Shown here in pieces: positions 25,251 to 38,964 of a DNA stretch of 64,000 bases. This stretch comes from Polydactylus sextarius. Its lineage: Eukaryota; Chordata; Actinopteri; Polynemidae. The stretch lies in assembly GCA_016801845.1 (NCBI GenBank), contig CM028907.1, positions 19,800,598-19,864,597 of the forward strand, written 5' to 3'. Each line of letters begins with the position of its first letter. The first letter of the stretch is position 1. The notes under the pieces are model-generated. The model was given only the letters and a program-made list of their open reading frames with translations, was not told the DNA's origin and did not search any database. The position numbers and the translations under genes are program-made.

Positions 25251-28200
25251 ATGGAGGACGTTCAGCAGCCCGCTCCTGCTCCCACAAACTGGTAAGCTTT
25301 AAGATGTTTGTATACTTTCAAAATGACACGTCGTCTCAGGGACGTAAAGTCACATACGGAAGACGCGCTGCGGGGTGGAGGGTCGCCACATGTTGGATTT
25401 TTTTTTTCCATCGGTTGTTTTTGGCCATTTGAGATTTTTACTTTTCATATTTCAAACAGGGACAAAGTGAAGCTGTTGTATTTTCCCTGTTTATTAAACG
25501 TTGTGACGATTAAGCGCCCTCTGCTGGTCAAGGCGCTTCTATTCCTCATTCTGTGGAAAAGCAGCTTGATAAATGGCATCATCGGGTGTGTGAAGTGCAC
25601 AGTTGTTAGCACTGTCTCATCACAGCAACAAGCTTCAGGTTGGAGGTCTTTATATAAAGAGTTGTCAAACAGTCATAGATGAACAATTTTGTTTTTACAA
25701 CACACTACCACTTCTTATAAAGCTATGATTTCAGATTTCTGTCTTAATATTTGTGCAAGTGAGGCACATGCAAAGGTGAGAGGTGTGCGAAAAATCCAAA
25801 ATGGACAAAACAGAGGCCCGAACAATCATAAAATATCTGCAAAAAAAGGTATGACACCCAAAGAAATTCACGAGGACATGGTACAGACACTTGCTGAGGA
25901 CTCCCCGTCCTATTCAACTGTGAAGAGGTGGGCTGCGGTGCAGTGACACCACAGAAGATGACCCTCGGTCAGGTCGTCCAGAAACCTCAAACACTGATGA
26001 AAAAGTTGATGCCATTCACCGCATGGTTTTGGATGGTTTGGGATTCTGAAGGTGTAATTATGACAGACTACCTGGAAAAGGGATGAATGGACTTTATTAC
26101 GCATCACAACTAAGACAAATGAAGGAAGCGATCAAGTCCAAACGCAGGGGGAAGCTGAGGGCAGGTGTGCTTGTGCTTCAGGATAATGTGCCTGTTCACA
26201 CTGCTCAGGTTGCAGTAGCTGAAGCAGCCAAATGTGGCTTTGAATTGCTACCCCATCCTCCTTATTCAACAGACTTGGGCTCCATCTGACTTCTTCTTGT
26301 TTCCTAAACTCAAATCCCACCTGCGTGGTCGCCATTTTGGTAGCAATGATAAGGTCATATGTGCTGTGGGGAATTTTTCGGAAGACCAGGATTCCACCTT
26401 CTTCCATGATGGGACTGCGGTGCCTGAGCATCGCTGGACCAAGTGCATTGATGTCAAGGGTGACTATATTGAAAAAGAGTGACAAACTGTCTTGTTTTGC
26501 CAACTCCTTCTGGGTGAAGCTTAGAGCTTTTTGAACGACCCTCGTACACGGCAGCTATGTCACTACTCTGGTAATCTGTCCAGGGTGTGTCCCACCCTTG
26601 CCCACAGCTGATCCACCCTCAAAAGGATAAGTGTTGTAGATGACGGATGGATGTTTTGTTTATAAATGTCAGCCCCATGATGGACTAATGACTTGACCGT
26701 GGTGTACCTGATCTTACATCTTCTTTTTTTTTGTTCAATAAAGCGTCAATAAATTATCTTTGTATCTCAGTCATTATCATATCTGTGGATACTGATACTG
26801 CCACCTGCATTTATATGCTGCATCTTCTGTACTATATAGAGACAGAGAAGCAGCAGGACTACCAGTTAAGTTCTGAACATCTGGATCCGCTACTTGTTCC
26901 CAGCTGTTGGTTGTGATTATAAAGGTAGCACAGCTGGCTTTCAGGAAGGACGAATCCCAACGGCTGAATATGTGTGGATGGTGAAGTACTCTCAGAGTGG
27001 TCATCATACAAGTAAATGTTAACTAATTTATTGTTGGCTGAAAAATGTACTGATCAGTTCTTTCACTGATGTGATTTGTCACAAGCAAAATGGATTTTCT
27101 TTCGTTTGTAACATTTTCCAAATCAGACATGTAGATTTCCTTTTTACTTTTCGTTTTGCTTTCCTTTTTTTCGTCGATGAGTACGGTCACACGAGTATTA
27201 TTATATGTAAAAAAAATTCAAAGAAATGATGAGGTTCAGTGTGAAGATTTAATGAGCTCCAATATTATTAACAGAATTAAAAATAAAGAAGCCAAAAATG
27301 TTGCACATTAGTCACTGGGTACGAAGACATTATTCACATGAAATATGATTTGACATGGAATCACACTCAAGGTTTTTATGTCCTAGTCTGTTGGAGTAGG
27401 ATATTTTTAAGATCAAGACAAGAAGTTAGAGACACTGGATCAGTAAGTGAGTCTACAGCTGGTTCCCCCGGTGCTTGTAAAAGCGTCAGACTGGAAGCTT
27501 ATACTGAAGAATATTATCTCTTCACAAAAGATTCCTCTGTGGTGTCTTCAAGCGACTGTTTATGGTAATCTTATTGCAAGTCATTACTAATGTACTGTGT
27601 AAGTACACATAGCGTAAAACAAGTTTAGTTCAAATACAGGAACCTTGTTAGGTGTTTAAACAGAGAAGATGAGTTGTGATTTCTTCCTCTTGGCTCAAAA
27701 ACAGGATTTTCCTCTAAATGATGTCTCACATTCTCTCTCTTTTTGTGTGTTTCTCTGCAGCAGCATAACCAGGAAGAGAGAGGACTATCTGGAGTGGCCT
27801 GAATACTTTATGGCTGTAGCCTTCCTGTCAGCCCAGAGGAGCAAAGATCCAAGCTCACAGGTGTGTGTGTGTGTGTATGTGTGTGTGTCAGTGACTCACT
27901 CACAATATAATATGTCTTAGTGATGAATGGCATCCTTGACATCAGGGAGGAAATACAAAACATATGCAAAACTTAATACAATAGTGGACTTAGAAGAGAT
28001 CGCAGACTTGTAGGACTTGTTAAATTGTCTGAGAGACATGAAGTTTATGTTGTTTCTGTTGTTGGCAAAACACATAACCTCCTAAACTAGTCGTAACTGT
28101 AAATACATAAAGCAGAGATGATGTTGGAGCAAACCAAGACACAGATGAGCTCTTTCTTTTACGTGCAGCCTATGTGCAGAAGAAGCCGGATTTAAAGAAA

Positions 28201-28860
28201 CCTCATGTCTGCCGTTTGAGTGGGAAACTACTGAAGGTGGTGGAGTGTTGCCTTTCATTTTGCTTTATAATTACAGCTAAACTAACACTTCTGTGTGTGT
28301 GTGTGTGTGTGTGCGCCGCAGGTTGGGGCGTGTATAGTGAACCCGGAGAACAAGATAGTTGGCATTGGTTACAATGGAATGCCCAATGGCTGCGATGATG
28401 ATTTACTGCCGTGGTCCCGATCTGCTGACGACCGACTGGACACAAAATATCCTTACGGTGAGAAGGCACATGTGTTCTTTTTTTTTTTTTTTTTTTTATC
28501 TGTGACATCATTTTAGTTTGAGGGTTTTTTTCTGGAAGAAATGTGCATTGAACCAAAAAAAAAAAAATAAAGTGATCCTGGTTTCATCTACCCCAGCAAG
28601 TGCTCCGTAGCATTGATAATTATTATTTCAGTTTTAAAAGTATCTGTCTGATGCAGAGACTGACTTGTCTTCACGTCCCAAGTCCTAAACTTCTGGCCTG
28701 CAGAGGGTGGTGCAGGATAAATAGTAAAGGAATCTTGAAGTCTCTGTTGATTACATGCTTTTTTTTCTCAGTTTTTCTTCTTTCCTTCCATTCTCTCTTA
28801 GTGCTGAATTTACAATGTGTTAGAGGTAATCATTCTCTCCATTTTTCTCACTTGGCCTAG

Positions 28861-28891
<31 letters not shown>

Positions 28892-31101
28892 AAATGAAGT
28901 GTACATTCCACAGAGCCCTCACAGTGCCCCATTGATGCTTTAAGTGAACTAAATAAACAATTTGCTGACGATTTTGCCTTTTCCAGAGCTTGGTGATGTT
29001 AAAGTGTAACGGTTCTCAGCTTCTTTCACACTGGACAAATAAATAAATAAAACCACTAACAACAGCTACACCCGACCTTCTGGGTATTTATACAGTCTCT
29101 TTAATCAACAGTGATGGAGTCACTGATGGAGACGTCCAGGTGGACAGATGTTATTATTTGCCTTCCTGTTTTCTGGTCAGCCCCGAAATTTTCAACAACC
29201 GCCGTCACTGAGACAGTAAAGAGGTTGTTGCTTCCAATTTTAACTTCTGTGATTCTTCACCATTTCAGCCATGAAAAGACAAAAAAAAAAAAAAAGAATC
29301 TGTTGTAACATAGCCACTGGCCTTCATCCTGCTCTCTACAGTAGCACTGTTTTCTGGCACGTGTGACACAGTGAATGTCTTTTTTTTTTTTAATAGCAGG
29401 GTTACTGACATGTAAACTTGTGTAGGGTACACAAGGGTACGGGTGTGGCGCTAGAAAAGCAAGACAAAGTATGTGGAAACAAGCTGTGGGAAGCATTTTG
29501 TGACTTCAGAAATCTGATAATTGGATTGGCCCTTGTGACATTACTTAAGGCTATGTTAGCTGGAGCTGAAGAAGCTGAAGTTATCAGAGTTCAGGAGGTA
29601 TGAGCTCACCAGGCATTGGACTCATCCTCAACTCCTTAAGGCTATGTTATCTATATTTGGTGTGGTATACCCAAACCTCCAAAATGTAAGGATAAACTTC
29701 TAATCAAACTTCAAAGAAGAAACATGTATAGAAATACTGATCCACTGAGTGCAACACTAAACTGGAGATTCCTCTTTTAATTTAACAGATTCAGTTTCCG
29801 CAGGATGTGAATATGTTTTTATATTAAGAGTTTTACATAAACTGCAGAGTCTAAAGTTTGTTCCTGATGGCGATGCTGGAGGGAAATTGAGTTAACGGGA
29901 TGCAGGGGGTTCATTGTCTTGAGAACATGATTGTTTTCAGGAAATTTAAAGACCATCTGATCATTAGATTAGAATATTTTTCATTTATTTCATTAGCAAA
30001 AAAAATCCAAAATGTTATTGGCTTACAAAAAAAAAAAAAAAAAAAAAACCGGGTAACTGGAACATGAACAGACTAAGCTGGTATTTAGACTGAGGCTTTG
30101 ACCTCCAACACAAAACCCTGAAGGTAAATGGAATTATTTTGTTTTGTGGCATTCAAAGTCTTTTTTTTTTTTCATTTTTTTGCTTGACAACCTAATTAAA
30201 CCAAAAGGAAAAAAAAAAACAAGAAAACCTGCTGTGTCTAGTATTTACTGGGAACCATTTCAACTCTCTGTCCCACAGTGTGCCATGCGGAGCTGAATGC
30301 CATTATGAACAAGAATAGCGCTGATGTGAAAGGCTGCACCATGTATGTGGCTCTGTTCCCCTGCAATGAGTGTGCCAAGCTCATCATCCAGGCAGGTGGG
30401 TTTTTTTCCCTCTCAACAACGCACACGCTTTTACACTCCAGTCAGTTGTAAATATATTGGGAGACGGACTTAAAGATGCTGTACCCATATTTTTGTGCAT
30501 TCAGGGTCTTAAAAATTGGAACCGTTCTTTGCAGATCCCTTTAAATTGAAAACGCTGACCTGTAGCGTGTTAGCGCTTTGTCAAACTGAAATTGTGACAA
30601 AACATTGAAGACTGAAGGATAAAGACGGAGGAGGAAGCGCGCATGTGGCAGTTATTTATACATTTTCAATCACCTTTCCAGATATATATATATATATATA
30701 TATTCTTTCTTTCCAGTGTCTCTCCACTCGAATAACTCACGAGACTACATCAGGCTCAAACGTACATGTGAATTATTTTTATGTGTATTTTATAAGACGA
30801 AAGCTCCTGCAGCCATGCCAACACAAATTTAAAAAAAAAAAAAAAACAAAACAAACAAAAAAACCTGGACCCGAAGACGACGAGGAGCATCAGCCAATAA
30901 ATTTAAAGCAAAATTATTATAAAGGACGAGCACCAGTGTTTTTTAGTTATCACAGACAATGATGTAGGATCCAGGACGTCCAGTTTGAGTTGTGGATCCA
31001 AGTGTGATCAGACGCCAGAACACTGCAGTGATAATTCTCACACACAGGATTTTACAACTCCAAGTTAAACATTTTTTTGCCAGACAAGATTGCATTTTTT
31101 C

Positions 31102-31133
<32 letters not shown>

Positions 31134-34100
31134 ATTTGTTTGCCGTGTCCTCTGTGTTGGCTTCCAGACTTTGCTTGTTGGACCGGTCCCATTCAGTGGG
31201 TGGCATCTTTTTCATTCAAAGCTTAGTGGCTGTGAAACTTTGGCTTCGTGTCTCGTGCCTTTCTCTACAATATCTCTTTCAAAAACCTGCTTCATCTGGA
31301 CTGTGCAGGTCTGGTGGGATCACAAATCAAACAGTTTGTATTTATTTTATTTTAGGATCTATTTACACAAAAATATATCTCATGATTGACAGAATACATT
31401 TTCAGGGCCACAGATTGTTGATGTCACTGTTGATCAGAAAAATACCTTTTATAGTTTTTATGACCATATGTGTTTTTTTTTTTTTTTTTTTTTTTTTGGC
31501 CCAAACCAAATACAATTGCACAACGACACAACGTGGAAGAGCTCAATAAAATATAATTCGAAAGCGTGCAGATTCAACAGATGGGTAAACAGTTCACCTC
31601 CTTAAAATCTGATGGTAGAATGAACAGATGTTTGTTCTTAGCTCCAGCTGTTGGAATATCACTGCCATTTAAGTTTAAATGTGAACCTAGTGGTTCTGGC
31701 TGGCATTTACTGAAATCTAACATTTGGATGGACGGAGAGGATATAAAGACGTGGAGCAAAACGGTGCTTAAATTGACTCCCTTTTTGTCACTCACCTCCC
31801 CAGGGAAGAGGCAGGTGTCTGATAAGAAGCCTGATAACAATCTGTGTTTTGTACTCTTTGCCCCATTATCCGTCCGTCTGTCCAGGTATTAAGGAAGTGG
31901 TCTATCTGTCTGACAAGTACCATGACACACCGGAGATGACCGCGTCCAGAAGGCTGCTCAGCATGGCAGGAATACAGTACAGGTGAGTACCGGCACAGAA
32001 GACGATATTGTTGCTTTTCTTGACTCTCAGCCACGACAGGTTGTTTTCTGATGGTGTCATCATTAATTTCTTTTGTTGCGTCAGAGTCTTCCCGACTTTC
32101 ATCTTGTGTCCAATGTGATAGTTATGTGCTTTCTTTCTCCGAATGTGTGCATTTTTTTTTTTGTTTTTTTTTCTTAAATGTAACCGAACTCATACAACCA
32201 ATTATTTCTAACAGTAACAGTGGGCAACACTCTGGCAGCCTCTGATAAAAGCCCGTCAAGGATCCGGCTCATTGTACTAGTCAGATAAATGGGGAATAAG
32301 TCGGGAGCTATATAATACAACCCTGCTTGACCCATGTCCTGATTTTGAAAGGATTTCCATCTTATCCACCGTGGAGAACAGTAGCAGTCATGACAGGCAG
32401 CAGGCAGGGGGAGATTATAAATTTTTAAGGGCAGTCAGAGAGCTCCAAGGTATGCCAGAGGCTTCCTGGTTGATCAAATTAAAGGTCAGATCTGGTCAGA
32501 GCTATAAAGCTGAGAAAAGAGTTCCTGGTGCTTCTGCTGTAATTGTCTGTCTCTGACAAAGTCAGTTATGTCTGAGAAGTTGAAAACCACACACACAGGA
32601 AAACACAAAGACACAGCGGAAGCAGAATAAAGGCCAAGAAGTGGAGGAAGAGGATATGAACATTTAGAACAAGATAGAACGATAATTGATTAAATCTGGA
32701 TTGTGATTGCGAAGGGAACCTCTTAATGTTGTTTGCTCATCTCAAGTACAAGACCTCAGTAGATATACAGTATGTTTTATTTTGAAGGTTTTGAAGAGAT
32801 CCACTGAGTCTTCACTATCTACTGTAGGTTTTTTCTGTCTTGTCTGTCTGTATTGCAGCTGCAGTACCACACAGTACAAGACTACCAGAATACTCTGTTG
32901 TACTGTGATGGAAATTCATCCTGAGTTCTGGAACATTTTGATGCATCACAGGGTTCACAGGGAGTAGAGGCGCTGTTAGGCCTTCTTCATGATCACAGCT
33001 GCAGTATTTACATCCTTGGCCATACCTTAGGTCATATGGAGTCAACCTCCTCTCCATCACCATGTCCATTTTCATGCATTTTGTCCATTTCCTCTTGCTT
33101 TTCAATCATCATTTTGTTTGTATTTTTGTGCTCAGAATCAGATCGCTCAAACCAACCACCCAATGTCTGGATCTCCTCTCTGTAGTTCGCTTCATTGTTG
33201 TTTGTCACTAGAAACAAAAAGAATATGCTGTTAGAGGCATAGGCAGAGTTGTGGACTGAGGACATAATCTTTGAGGATGCACCGGTGCTGAAGATAATAG
33301 CAGAGAAGGTGAGGATGTGTCTGGGGTCTGTTGGAGAGAAACAGGAATCTAGGCCATGTGTTTGTAGGTTGTTTACTTCTTTGTGAAGAAGAAACATTGT
33401 GACATACTTGTAGGTATTGAAGCTCTCCAAGTGGGTCGGAACAGAATGAAGTGCAACAGAAGGTAGCTGTCTGTGGATCTAAGGGTCTAGGGTGAGTCAG
33501 TGCAGGCCTCAATGTTATAATTCCAGCTTTTCATTATTACTGGTGTGAGTTCAGTGGGCAGGTCAAGGTCTTGGGGAGGTGTCCATTGAGGAGTTGGGAC
33601 TGCGGTTGTGTATATAGTCTCCACACATATACCCTGCCACATATTGTGATGGTTATTGTCCTTAAAATCATGCGCTCTAGATTATTTATATTTCTGACCA
33701 GTCAGTCATCAGATCAGTTGTTAATTTCCTTTAGGAAAAGAATAGAGCCTCATTCTTTTTTTTTTTTTTTTTAATGTTGTCACGTTATAGTAACAGTGTG
33801 TTTCCTTTCCATGCACTGATTGCTTCTACATCCAACAGGTTGATCAAAACAGTAATTATGAGTTAGCCCATCATCAGTATCCCCGAGGTTTACATGATTA
33901 TATCACTTCTCTGGTTCCAGCTTGTCTCTGGATAGTTAAAGCTGTGGCTGTGTACACCAGTGTTACTTGAGCTCTAAATAAAAATAAAACTCTACCCTCT
34001 GCGTCCAAATCTCATGATTCTCTCTGATTTTTTTATTTTTTTTTATTTTTCATTGATTTATGGATTTAACTGGATAGACTTAATACAAGTGATGTGCTGC

Positions 34101-34406
34101 TGTTTCTAATGTTGTGACTGGTGGGCCTCACATGTTCTCAGAAGACAATGAAAAGGTCACTTTCATCCTCATGCAAGTTTTTCTTTGGTGTTTCCTGTTT
34201 GTGTCCTTGTACCTGTGAATTCCTGACCTGTGTGTGTTTATTTTTTTCATCCTGTGTGTATGTGTTTGTGTTTTGTTTTGTTTTTTTTATTCTGTTTTTG
34301 TGTGTGTGTGTGTGTTGGCAGGCAGTTCAAGCCCAAGAAGACAGAGATTGTCATTGATTTTAATTCCATTAACCACCCTGGAATGCTGAACGGTGCAACC
34401 AAGTGA
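25251..34406 (+). CDS. dctd: Deoxycytidylate (dCMP) deaminase, 6 coding exons
   Basis: Exons: 25251-25291, 27761-27860, 28322-28457, 30279-30395, 31886-31982, 34322-34406. Joined in frame they give 576 nt, 191 residues plus TGA (human is 178; the extra length is N-terminal). The enzyme converts dCMP to dUMP in the cytosol, feeding thymidylate synthase, and is allosterically controlled by dCTP/dTTP in known homologues. Recognisable blocks are REDYLEWPEYFMAVAFLSAQ, GIGYNGMPNGC, the zinc/catalytic motif CHAE (His95, Glu97) and PCNEC (Cys121, Cys124), all in exons 3-4, then SDKYHDTPE. The start is the ATG at 25251 in AAGTATGG, with the divergent MEDVQQPAPAPTN leader. Intron 1 carries a dead mariner and a CTCF-like motif. 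Exons 3 and 6 have TG-repeat acceptors. Confidence 0.97.
25513..25527 (-). promoter_or_regulatory. CTCF-like site in dctd intron 1
   Basis: On the minus strand the sequence is CCAGCAGAGGGCGCT, a near-ideal match to the CTCF core. It lies 0.26 kb after the dctd start codon. Occupancy is not shown. Confidence 0.5.
25801..26544 (+). mobile_element. Defective mariner (DD34D) transposon copy in dctd intron 1
   Basis: The reading frame opens at 25801 (MDKTEARTIIKYLQKKGMTP) and continues as a helix-turn-helix-like N-terminus to about 25940, where the frame breaks. A block resembling DEKVDAIHRMVLD follows, then an internal deletion at about 26030 joins it directly to WDSEGVI, so the first catalytic Asp is missing. 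The second Asp is present (LQDNVPVHTAQ). A one-base insertion near 26277 shifts frame just before APSDFFLFPKLK, which holds the third Asp. The frame ends at 26480-26482. The right end TTTTTGAACGACCCTCG is followed by TA; the left end is not clear and may lie near 25.63-25.74 kb. Not functional. Confidence 0.85.
26565..26655. repeat. Fragment of common teleost interspersed repeat
   Basis: CTGTCCAGGGTGTGTCCCACC and the tail GATGACGGATGGATG resemble the end of the abundant fish repeat whose central part appears at 54690-54975. Family assignment is from memory. Confidence 0.5.
27861..27888. repeat. GT run at dctd exon 2 donor
   Basis: The 5' splice site of dctd intron 2 is itself the first GT of GTGTGTGTGTGTGTATGTGTGTGTG. 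Confidence 0.85.
28292..28313. repeat. (GT)n abutting dctd exon 3 acceptor
   Basis: About eleven TG units followed by CGCCGCAG|G. No separate pyrimidine tract lies between the run and the acceptor. Confidence 0.9.
30681..30702. repeat. (TA)n microsatellite
   Basis: About 22 bp of TA dinucleotides in dctd intron 4. A (GT)n run also lies at about 31105-31130 and a poly-T run at 31471-31497. Confidence 0.85.
34300..34314. repeat. (GT)n before dctd exon 6 acceptor
   Basis: GTGTGTGTGTGTGTT followed by GGCAG|G, preceded by a T-rich stretch. Confidence 0.8.
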
Positions 34407-35865
34407 AAATGCAAAAGGGGTTCACCTTAGGGAGCCGCTGAATGAGGCAGGGAAGCAGAGGAAGACTGATGAAATTGAAAGGGACTTTGATGCCTCTTTT
34501 CTCTACGACGTCTTGCCCCCTGCTTTGTCTAAAGAAAAACTCAAGGATACTTTGACTTTGGCGTCTTTTGATTTTTTTTTATTTAACTAGATATTCAGGA
34601 GTTAAATCTGAGGCATCTTCATGGTGACTTTGCCCTGTGTGGTTTTTAGCCTTTTTTCTTTCTTTCTTTTTTCTTTAGCTTTAGGAAATATACAAGGGCT
34701 TTGAAATATTGTGAATGTTTGATTTTTAAACTCTTTTATATTGTCAATCACACCTTCTTGGTCCTGCTGCACAGGGGAAAACCTCAAATCTGTCTGTTCC
34801 TCCTTCAAATAAGGATCCTCATTGATAAAGGAGATCTTAATTCAATTAATTTGACCTTTCACATCCACGGTCAACCCTGCTCCGAGTTCCTGACCGTCCT
34901 CTCAGGACCTGTTACAGTCAGGCTTTCAGAGCGTGTACACCAACATTTTCTGAGTAAAGACAAGATTGTCCGATCATTCAACTTGAATACAAAGTTAATT
35001 TTCATGAAGCATAAATTCCTTTTTAATGCTGATTGGTTGTTATGGAACATTGACTCTCATCAGAGCTGCTCTGCACATCATTCCCTGCAACTCGCAGCTA
35101 ATTTGCATTAAGTTGGTACAATTTGAAATTAAGTTCATCAACCCTGTTGTTTGCATAAAGTAGCCTGTGTAACATTTCACCTTTTATTTGAACAGATGGT
35201 TGCAGTGAGATCTACTATATACTTTCTCATTGAAAGTCTTTAGACGCCTCTGGCTCTCCAAACTGTACTGGCAGGTGATATCTGAACACTTGTCAATATA
35301 ATGAAGATAAAACTTTTTATTTTAGGTTTTTTTTTTTTTTTTTTTAAATTTAACAGCTATAGCTCCCGTGAGGCTATAAGAACAGATCTGTGATAGCTTC
35401 ATATTTCTTCAACACTAACTTTTTTTTCTTGAGTGACAAAGTGATGCTTCTTTGCCAGAATAGAAAGGATTGATGTAGTCATTTTTTTTTTTTTTTTTGA
35501 AATGGCTCCATTATTCCAATAATAGCACTGTACTTGTCTTTACACACTGTCATGCACCTGCGTGTCTGTCAGGTTTTTTTTATATTCTGTTCACTTTGTG
35601 TGTGGTTGGGGATATGGATCTTTGTTTTAATGATGATCTTATGATTGTGTTCTGAAAGTTAATGAGACAAGGTTTCTGTGATCTGAATGCTTCATTGTAA
35701 AAATATCTATTTTCAGTCTGCACCATGAGTTTATTGCGATGCATTCAGGAATGTCTGGAGGGTCAAAACAAAGGATGTTTAAATCCAAAAAATCTGTTAC
35801 AAATGTGCTGTTCATTTGTTCATGCCGTGTCTGTGTATTGAATAAATGTATGTGCATTCGCTTCA
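34407..35865 (+). other. dctd: dctd 3' untranslated region with poly(A) signal
   Basis: AAT-AAA occurs at 35841-35846 within TTGAATAAATGTATGTG, the clearest downstream poly(A) hexamer, giving a 3' UTR of about 1.45 kb. Earlier ends cannot be excluded. No coding exon is evident in it. Confidence 0.5.
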
Positions 35866-38800
35866 GAAGGTTTCAGTTTTTGTACAATGGCCTAAACTTG
35901 ACCAATAATAACGAAGAAAAGCATATTAGTTGTAAAAGAAGTCATCACACCATAAACTTAGTACTTTGTGAGGGTTGTATGTCAGAGCAAAGCAAGGACA
36001 TTTGTCACACTTCAACAACAAGGGAATTCTTCTTTATGTTATCATGTTCTTAATGTATGTTCTCTGGTTTTGTTAGTAGTGAACTTGATGTTCTTAAGAA
36101 GTTTAAAAAAAAAAAAACAGAATTTAACAGACACATGGAGTTCTAACTTGGAGAAATGTTCCCCATTGGAAACTTATCATGAAAAGCTGTCTGCTGCTCC
36201 AGTGAGCACTCAGATTAAAAACAGCCCTGCATTAAAGACACTATTTATAAGTTTTTGCTATCGCTGTATAGCTGATGTTCGTGCAAAGAGGTGTTTACTT
36301 AACAGTCTAAAAAAAAAAAAAAAAAAAAATGTCGCCAGTTCAGCATCAAACTTTTTGCTCCTTTACCACCGGGAGCAGAGAAATTCAACATCACTGCTCT
36401 TTCTTCTTTATCTATCAATTTGTTTTTGCACTGATGCCAGCATGCTGATCATCTAGCCAATGTGTGTCTTTACTCTGATGTTGGACGTCACCGTCGTCTC
36501 AGATGAACTGAGAGAAACTCTCTGCTTTGCGTTAACCAACAGCTAGCTGTTATGTTAGCCACTGCTATCAGGGTAATAAAAAGAATAGAGTGGGCAATTT
36601 ATTAAAAGTTAGATTTAGCATCTTGCCATTGCAGCAAAATTGGAGATTGGAGAAATCTTTAGAGGCCACAACAGCCACTGCTTCAATCCATGCTACCATC
36701 TGAAATTTATTGATGGACTCTGACAGAAAAGTGATAGACAACTTCATGCAGCTTTTTGTGTTTAACACCAGTGGTGAATCTATTAAACATTAATGCAACG
36801 TTGTTTTGACTCAAGGTGCTCCTTAATCCAAAAGCCTGCTCTGGATGTGTTATAACACTGATCACTTTCTGATTAATAAGTTTGGAAGTTTGTCAACTGA
36901 TTGATAGATTAATATACCAGTTCTGTGACAGGCCACGGTCAGTATTTCACCTGTACTTATCACTTGTCCACTATTATTCCACTTGTGCATAGATTTGTGT
37001 TGAGTAATAAAAAAAAACACAACAAGAAAATCAAGCAGTTAAATTAAGTGGATTAAAACTAGTCTGGGAAACATATTTACCTGCTGCTGCTCTGCTAAAG
37101 CTTTAATTTATAACCATGACATCATCTGACAACTTGGGTGAAAGATGACAACTGAGCTTCAATCAGTCTTCAGTTGATTTACTGTAAAGTGATCAGAGAG
37201 AAAAATAGAAGTTCCTGTGTTGGGATTCAGACGACTCATGATGGAGGATCAAACCGCTGTGTGAGCGACGACCAGTGATGTTACCAGAACAATAAAAGCC
37301 CGAATCGTTTCTGCTCACACTCTCCTCTTCTTCCTCTCATCGCCCTGTCCGGGCTGTCGCTCCTCTACAGGCCTGCTCAGAGCAGTCTGTCCACTAAATG
37401 GCAACGACGTAGAGTCTTACCTGAGATTAGTCAGTGCCAGCGGCTATGATTTAAAGCCTGCCGGCTGATTTTTGCAAAAAAAAAAAAAAAAATAATCAAG
37501 GGAAGCCTTAAAGCAAAATTAGCATCTTGGCGTTAACTGTACCACAGAGAACAGAAAATGGGCTCTTCATTCATCCATTGGAGCCACATGGACACACAGG
37601 ACCGTGGCTTACTGGGCCAAAGATCCATTTTCCTTCCATAATTTTGATAACTGTAAAACTGTAGTAGTTCAGGACAAATCTTTTTTGTCTTGTGGATGTA
37701 TAGTTAGGTTGTATATAGGCGTTGATGAGCTGAGACAAATACACGTTTTTCCCCCTTTGTACCAACGCTGTTGCTCTTTGTGTCCATCTTGTCTATAGTT
37801 TCTTTGTTCTGTGCCTCGTGGTTTTAGCTCCAACGTGATAGTTTGATAATATATTGAAACTATGAACTACAGATTGGATTTTGACTGCTGGCGACAGGAT
37901 GGTTATCTGAAGTGGATTTAATAAAAATGTAATCTTATCACCTCATATCATAGTTATTAAATGTATTTAATAAGTGTATGAATAGTAATAATCTTCCATG
38001 GTGATTATCAGTACTTAGCCAAAGACAGGATTATACTAGTAAGTAGTAGCTCAAACAGCATGAGCAAACACACAATCATTTTTCTTCTTTTTTTGTTTTC
38101 TGCAGTTTTCATAAATAAACACACCACACTCTACAGTACATCAGATGGTTACTGATGAATCTGATGCAACATCAGTGTGGTCATTTTGTAATATCTTTTT
38201 TTTTTAAGACCTAACCTAACTTGTTTTTCTGTCTGTTTCTGAACTATCAGCAGGCTGGAAAGGGGCATGTGTCACTGTCTTTCTGTCACTTCTACTGACA
38301 TCTTTTTTTTTTTAACAGTTACATTCATGACAAATTTATTTTCCTCACAGTGTCAGAGGATCATCTCATTCTGAAGCTAGAAAAATGTGGAGCAGCAGTG
38401 AAATACTTTCACAGTGAAGAACACTGTGTTTAGATCATTAATACTAAAGTATCCATCTATTGTTGGTTTAGATTTTCTGTCACGTCTGGTTTCAGGTCAG
38501 TTCTATGAAAATCCTCTTGCACGGTAGAAACAGTCTAGTGATGCTTTTTAATCTCTATCAGCACCTGACATATCACCTATAATACAAACATATATCACAT
38601 ATGAAAATTAAATTGTATCATATTTTTTAAATCCAATGATGATAACAGAAACATTTTGATTTAAAGACTGAGTGTGAGTCTTCCGTGTGTCGGGCTCTAC
38701 ACAGCTAAAGTCTGATTTAGTTTCACTGAATGTGATGGATTATTTCTCTGCAGCACATCAGTGTAAAAAGTGGTTTAGAAAATGACAGCTTTGGGCCACA

Positions 38801-38890
38801 GCTCATCCAAAATGGAGGATGAGACACATGGCCCTTTGTTTTATAGACAAAGAAGGATCATTGAATTCAGTGTCTCAGATAAGGTCACCT

Positions 38891-38893
<3 letters not shown>

Positions 38894-38960
<67 letters not shown>
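38894..38960. repeat. (CA)n microsatellite, about 33 units
   Basis: Uninterrupted CA array of about 67 bp. Confidence 0.95.

Positions 38961-38964
<4 letters not shown>

Noticed and set aside
30992..31549. 185-codon plus-strand frame in dctd intron 4
   Set aside because: It runs through a GT array and a poly-T run, giving poly Cys-Val and poly-Phe, with no recognisable protein.
35968..36456. 162-codon plus-strand frame downstream of dctd
   Set aside because: It contains two poly-lysine runs from poly-A tracts and has no motif; it lies after the dctd poly(A) signal.
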